Of a stretch of DNA of 64,000 nucleotides, positions 60,759-64,000 are shown piece after piece. Source of the stretch: Daphnia carinata. Taxonomy: Eukaryota; Arthropoda; Branchiopoda; Diplostraca; Daphniidae. Location: contig NC_081339.1 of the NCBI RefSeq assembly GCF_022539665.2, positions 4,024,517 through 4,088,516 on the forward strand, given 5' to 3'. The notes beneath the pieces were generated by a model. That model was given only the letters and a program-made list of their open reading frames with translations. It did no database searches and had not been told where the DNA came from. Numbering within the stretch: the first letter of the stretch is position 1; every line of letters starts with the position of its first letter. The translations under genes were made by a program, and so were the position numbers.

Positions 60759-61691
60759 TATGTTTTCCTTTACAAGGTACACAAGATCTGCATAGTTTCA
60801 GTCGTAAACTATAGTAAATTAACACAACATGGCCTTTCAAAGTTCGTAAAGTTCAGTTTTCAGGTACGACCTGTATACCACTTCAAAGCACTACCATACA
60901 CATAATAATCAAAACAAATGTTTCAAAACCATCCCCTTAATTTGATAGCCATCAGAATTAAGGCCATAGTGGAACAGATAAGGTTCTTACCAGAAAAAAG
61001 TAAACAGGAGATCCAATTCTTGCGGAATATTGATGGCAAATAGCACATCTTGTTAGAATTTCTTGAAGGTTTATTCCAATAAAAAAAATCTTCTGTTACA
61101 GACTGTGAATATTTTGTTGCATTGAGAAATGAATGCTACCACGCTTGTAACAATGGCTTTATCCAGAATGATACAACATGAGACCTGGTTTTCCAAAAGT
61201 ACGTTAATATTACCTTGTTCTATGCCCAAAAGATTACATTTTGTGTTTGTAACGAAGCAGCGTAAAATTTGCACATCACTAATAGTGGTGGAGGTAAAAA
61301 CAACAAGCAATTCCGACGAAGTAAACTCAAATACACGCTTTCAACGTAACAACAAAGTAAACAATGAGAATCAAATGTCAAAAAATAATTTCGATTTCAG
61401 CCGTTAGAGGCTGGTGAACTTGCAGCACCGTCCGCTGGAAATTATGTTGCATATTTTCAAGACATCTAGTGGAGAAGTGACTAATTCCGATCCATTGTCA
61501 TTGCCACCACGTCAGCTGTTCTTTCACGCTATTCTATCAGCTGTTTTATTTCGCGTGGCGTCTGGCTGAGGATGGAAGCATGAAATGAACGTCTTCCTTC
61601 TAGAAATTTTACCGTTGATTTCATCGTGTTTAGACCTGGATTTCGTGAATTGAATCTGTGCTTAAAGGTGAAGTAAGTTCGTAAAGGTATT
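60759..61691. other. Intergenic, no gene seen
   Basis: AT-rich. A 92-codon plus-strand frame at 61129-61407 has no recognisable motif. Confidence 0.4.
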
Positions 61692-61874
61692 ATGGCAACT
61701 ATTGGTGTCCAAAAGCATTCTGTAAAACATTTTAAATTATTCAAAGGAGCAGCATTGATTGGCTTAGCCACCACGTTTTTGATCTCGGTTAGTCGAATAC
61801 ACAGATTTGGGACCGAGGGTGCTACACGAAGAAGGCAGTCCTTTGCAATCGATATCACAGCCTGGATGTCTTAA
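61692..61874 (+). CDS. Possible small single-membrane-span protein
   Basis: A 60-codon frame starts MATIGVQKHSVKHFKLFKGA, has one hydrophobic segment (ALIGLATTFLISV) followed by basic residues (RRRQ), and ends in TAA. The layout resembles small mitochondrial inner-membrane subunits, but I cannot place it. Just past the frame, another reading (HSLDVLNPEYI, ending at a GT donor near 61890) looks more protein-like. The true gene may therefore be frameshifted, or may splice differently here. Low confidence. Confidence 0.3.
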   Translation: MATIGVQKHSVKHFKLFKGAALIGLATTFLISVSRIHRFGTEGATRRRQSFAIDITAWMS

Positions 61875-62183
61875 ATCCAGAGTATATCAGGTAGTGTTAA
61901 GTGATGGTATTATTTAATTTAATCGTTTTAGCTTTGTTACTGTTCTTTTAGGTGCTAGTGATTTACCAGGATGCTGCCACTAGTCGCAGAATCACTTTGG
62001 GAAAGAAAGAAATATCATTATTCTGTGTTACTGTAATAAAAGGCATCCAGTACCATTGTTGTGTTGTTGAATTATTCTCCCACACGCAAGAAGCAAAGAA
62101 GTTCCAGAAGAACCTTGTATATGTTCCATACTGGGTAGTCAAGTCTGTCACATTGTGAAGATCTTTTTGGATTTTTTGTAGAC

Positions 62184-62240
62184 AAAAAGGAAACGTCTTT
62201 GCAAAGACGTTTCCTTTTTCGAAGTCGAACATGTTCGACT
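62184..62240. repeat. Two adjacent perfect palindromes
   Basis: 62184-62219 is a 36-bp perfect inverted repeat with no spacer (left half AAAAAGGAAACGTCTTTG). Three bases later, 62223-62240 is an 18-bp perfect palindrome (agtcgaacatgttcgact). Either strand could form stable hairpins. Confidence 0.95.
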
Positions 62241-62472
62241 GTGAAAAGGGCTGTTCACTAAATATTGTCAACATCTTGAATTCAGTTATATACATGGTAA
62301 GTGTTTACTATTAAAACTAACTTGATAAAGTAAAATGAAATACACAAGAAAATTATATAAATTTGAAATTATTTTTATTGTCCCACCTCCACCCTTCAAT
62401 TCCACCACTATTTTACATCACATATATATACATACAAATACATACATAAATACATACAAACACTTAACTAAA

Positions 62473-62810
62473 TTAACCCGATGGCTGCCACGCCATGCAA
62501 CCCGTAGGTTGCTTAAACTACATTCGCTACACGTCGAGTCGGAAGGATCCCCGACCAAGGTGGGGCTTGTCCGAAGACAAGCCCGGGCTGGCACGGTGAA
62601 AGAGTCCATTCTGGGAATGCACACCCCAGGATATCTCTCACCGTGCCGACAAAGAGAAGTCCCTAATGGTGCATTGCCTAGCGCCTAATGGCATAAAGCC
62701 ATTAGGCGCAATGGCGACTGTTCCCCCCATGGCCATGAGGAGAACAGCGCCCAAGTCCCTACATCTACAAAAAAAAATGGGACCAAACGGCGTGGCAGCC
62801 AACGGGTTAA
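62473..62810. mobile_element. piggyBac-like non-autonomous element (MITE)
   Basis: A 330-bp element (62477-62806) is bounded on both sides by TTAA (62473-62476 and 62807-62810). Terminal inverted repeats of 18 bp (CCCGATGGCTGCCACGCC on the left; one mismatch on the right) start with CCC. TTAA target duplication and CCC ends are the mark of piggyBac-family elements. The interior has several hairpins (for example gcctaatggcataaagccat) and no transposase frame. Confidence 0.8.
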
Positions 62811-62939
62811 CTTACATACTAGACACATTATACACTACAAAATAAAATAATACCACGGAGACGATCCACGATGAACTCCCTCCATCGCCGTGGGATGTTT
62901 GATGAGCCGCGCCCTATTGTAGCCGATTTTTTGTGAATG

Positions 62940-63400
62940 GTGAAGGCGATAGCGATGGCAGAGACGAAGGAGATGGCGAAGATGGCGATGGCGAAGACGG
63001 TGTTGGCGAAGACGGTGATGGCGAAGACGGTGATGGCGAAGACGGTGATGGCGAAGACGGTGATGGGGAAGACGGTGATGGGGAAGACGGCGATGGCGAC
63101 GACGGTGATGGCGAAGACGGTGATGGCGAAGACGGTGATGAGATGGACACGAAGACGGCCAAGGCGGCGATGAGATGGACACGAAGACGGCCAAGGCGAC
63201 GATGAGATGGAGACGGGTACGAAAACGACGATTAGACGAAGGCAACCAAGACGGCGATGATACAATGACGAAGATGAAGAAGGCGAAGACGACCAAAACG
63301 GTGATGAGACAAAGGCGAAGATGGCCAAGAAGGTGATGAGGCAAAGGAAAAACGGCAATGAGATGATGGCAAAGTCGAAGACGGCGTTGAGGCGACAACC
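62940..63400. repeat. 15-bp minisatellite with degenerate flanks
   Basis: About ten near-perfect copies of a 15-bp unit (gaagacggtgatggc) occupy roughly 62983-63141. More divergent related units extend on both sides. The unit is a multiple of three, so all frames stay open on both strands (EDGDG, MAKTV, PSPSS types). None looks like a real protein. Confidence 0.85.
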
Positions 63401-64000
63401 AGGAGTTTCTCATTGACTCTGTGTAACAGATGTAAATAAATCAGACCAAACAACAACATTTGATAAAAAAAGACATTAAAGTATGCCTATGGTTTGGTTG
63501 GATTTTAAAAAATGACAAGTAAAAAAAAAGGCTAGCTCGGGTGATTTTCAGAGATTACTAGGACCATAATGATGAAGCTGACTGAAAAGAGAAAACTACT
63601 TCTGTGGAACAGCCTTTCTTCCTAAAAAACATTGTATGCTAAACAGTCATCAAGTGTTTTTTACCTTTAACTCTTTACAAAAAGAATTTATCCCAAACAA
63701 TTGTGACAGCAATTTACTAGTTGGGTGAAGATTTGAGTTGTTCAAATAAGGGAGCATTTAGTACACCCAAAAAAGGTCATGATGTGGAATATAAAGATGA
63801 AAAGAATAAACAAACCACATGAACCTTTAGATATAGATGACTAAGACAGATGTCTTAAATAGTAAGAGTTCAAAAAATGGGCTTAAGCTTGAAACAATCT
63901 AGCCAATTTTTGTCAACTCAATTCTATTCATAAAACTCATTGCAAAATAATATTCTAGCATTAAATTACCAATGCTCCACTATGCTGTGGAGAAGAGGTG
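63401..64000. other. AT-rich end of window, nothing seen
   Basis: No recognisable coding sequence, RNA or repeat. Confidence 0.4.

Noticed and set aside
61529..61858. 109-codon minus-strand frame
   Set aside because: It overlaps the possible small membrane-protein frame; neither has firm support and this one shows no motif.
62940..63150. Possible CRISPR-like array
   Set aside because: The units are contiguous 15-bp repeats without spacers, in a eukaryotic genome.
62835..63413. 176- and 192-codon minus-strand frames over the minisatellite
   Set aside because: They are produced by the 15-bp repeat; the translated text is pure repeat (PSPSS, HHRLR).

Overview
The window is arthropod nuclear DNA, most likely from a branchiopod crustacean such as Daphnia. 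Genes are densely packed and split into many short exons. Most introns are 50-120 bp, have GT-AG ends and are T-rich. The proteins are plain metazoan orthologues, and one of them (torso-like) is known as an arthropod protein. The species call is an inference from gene architecture. No bacterial, CRISPR or phage features were seen. Gene models were assembled by hand by joining exons; for every complete model the exon lengths sum to a whole number of codons.

Layout. 0-0.8 kb (+): 3' part of, or a whole, small unrecognised gene. 1.5-2.4 kb (-): Mediator subunit MED19. 3.4-4.0 kb (+): a REX1BD-like protein. 4.3-5.2 kb (-): adenylate kinase 3, with a GC-AG intron. 6.1-11.6 kb (+): 17-exon formin-like protein (FMNL/Frl). 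14.2-15.7 kb (+): activin-beta type TGF-beta ligand. 16.3-18.1 kb (-): WD40 ribosome-biogenesis factor PWP1. 19.2-21.4 kb (+): torso-like MACPF protein. 21.9-25.3 kb (+): RERG/RASL11-like small GTPase. 26.0-29.5 kb (+): INCENP. 29.8-30.1 kb (-): an 86-residue protein, probably lipid-anchored. 31.6-44.2 kb (+): myosin phosphatase targeting subunit (MYPT/Mbs). This locus has two alternative last exons, an internal short-isoform start, and an intronless 621-codon reading frame inside its large intron. 44.2-50.1 kb: simple-sequence-rich DNA without a recognisable gene. 50.1-55.0 kb (+): 11-exon, 1286-residue protein that looks like the N-terminal part of RLF/ZNF292 but lacks the zinc-finger array. 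55.3-56.9 kb: a broken vasa-like DEAD-box pseudogene fused to an unrelated reading frame. 57-64 kb: repeat-rich tail with tRNA-like sequences, two inverted-repeat elements (one piggyBac-like with TTAA ends), a pair of adjacent perfect palindromes, and a 15-bp minisatellite.

Functional links are limited. The genes are neighbours rather than a pathway. FMNL (actin nucleation), MYPT (myosin dephosphorylation) and INCENP (chromosomal passenger complex) all act in cytoskeleton or cytokinesis control. Activin-beta and torso-like are both secreted developmental proteins. Several pairs are divergent (MED19/REX1BD, AK3/FMNL, PWP1/torso-like, the 86-aa gene/MYPT). Two are closely convergent (REX1BD/AK3, and INCENP/the 86-aa gene).

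The most unusual parts are the MYPT locus (nested frame, alternative ends, short form) and the mosaic DEAD-box pseudogene with the mobile-element cluster behind it.
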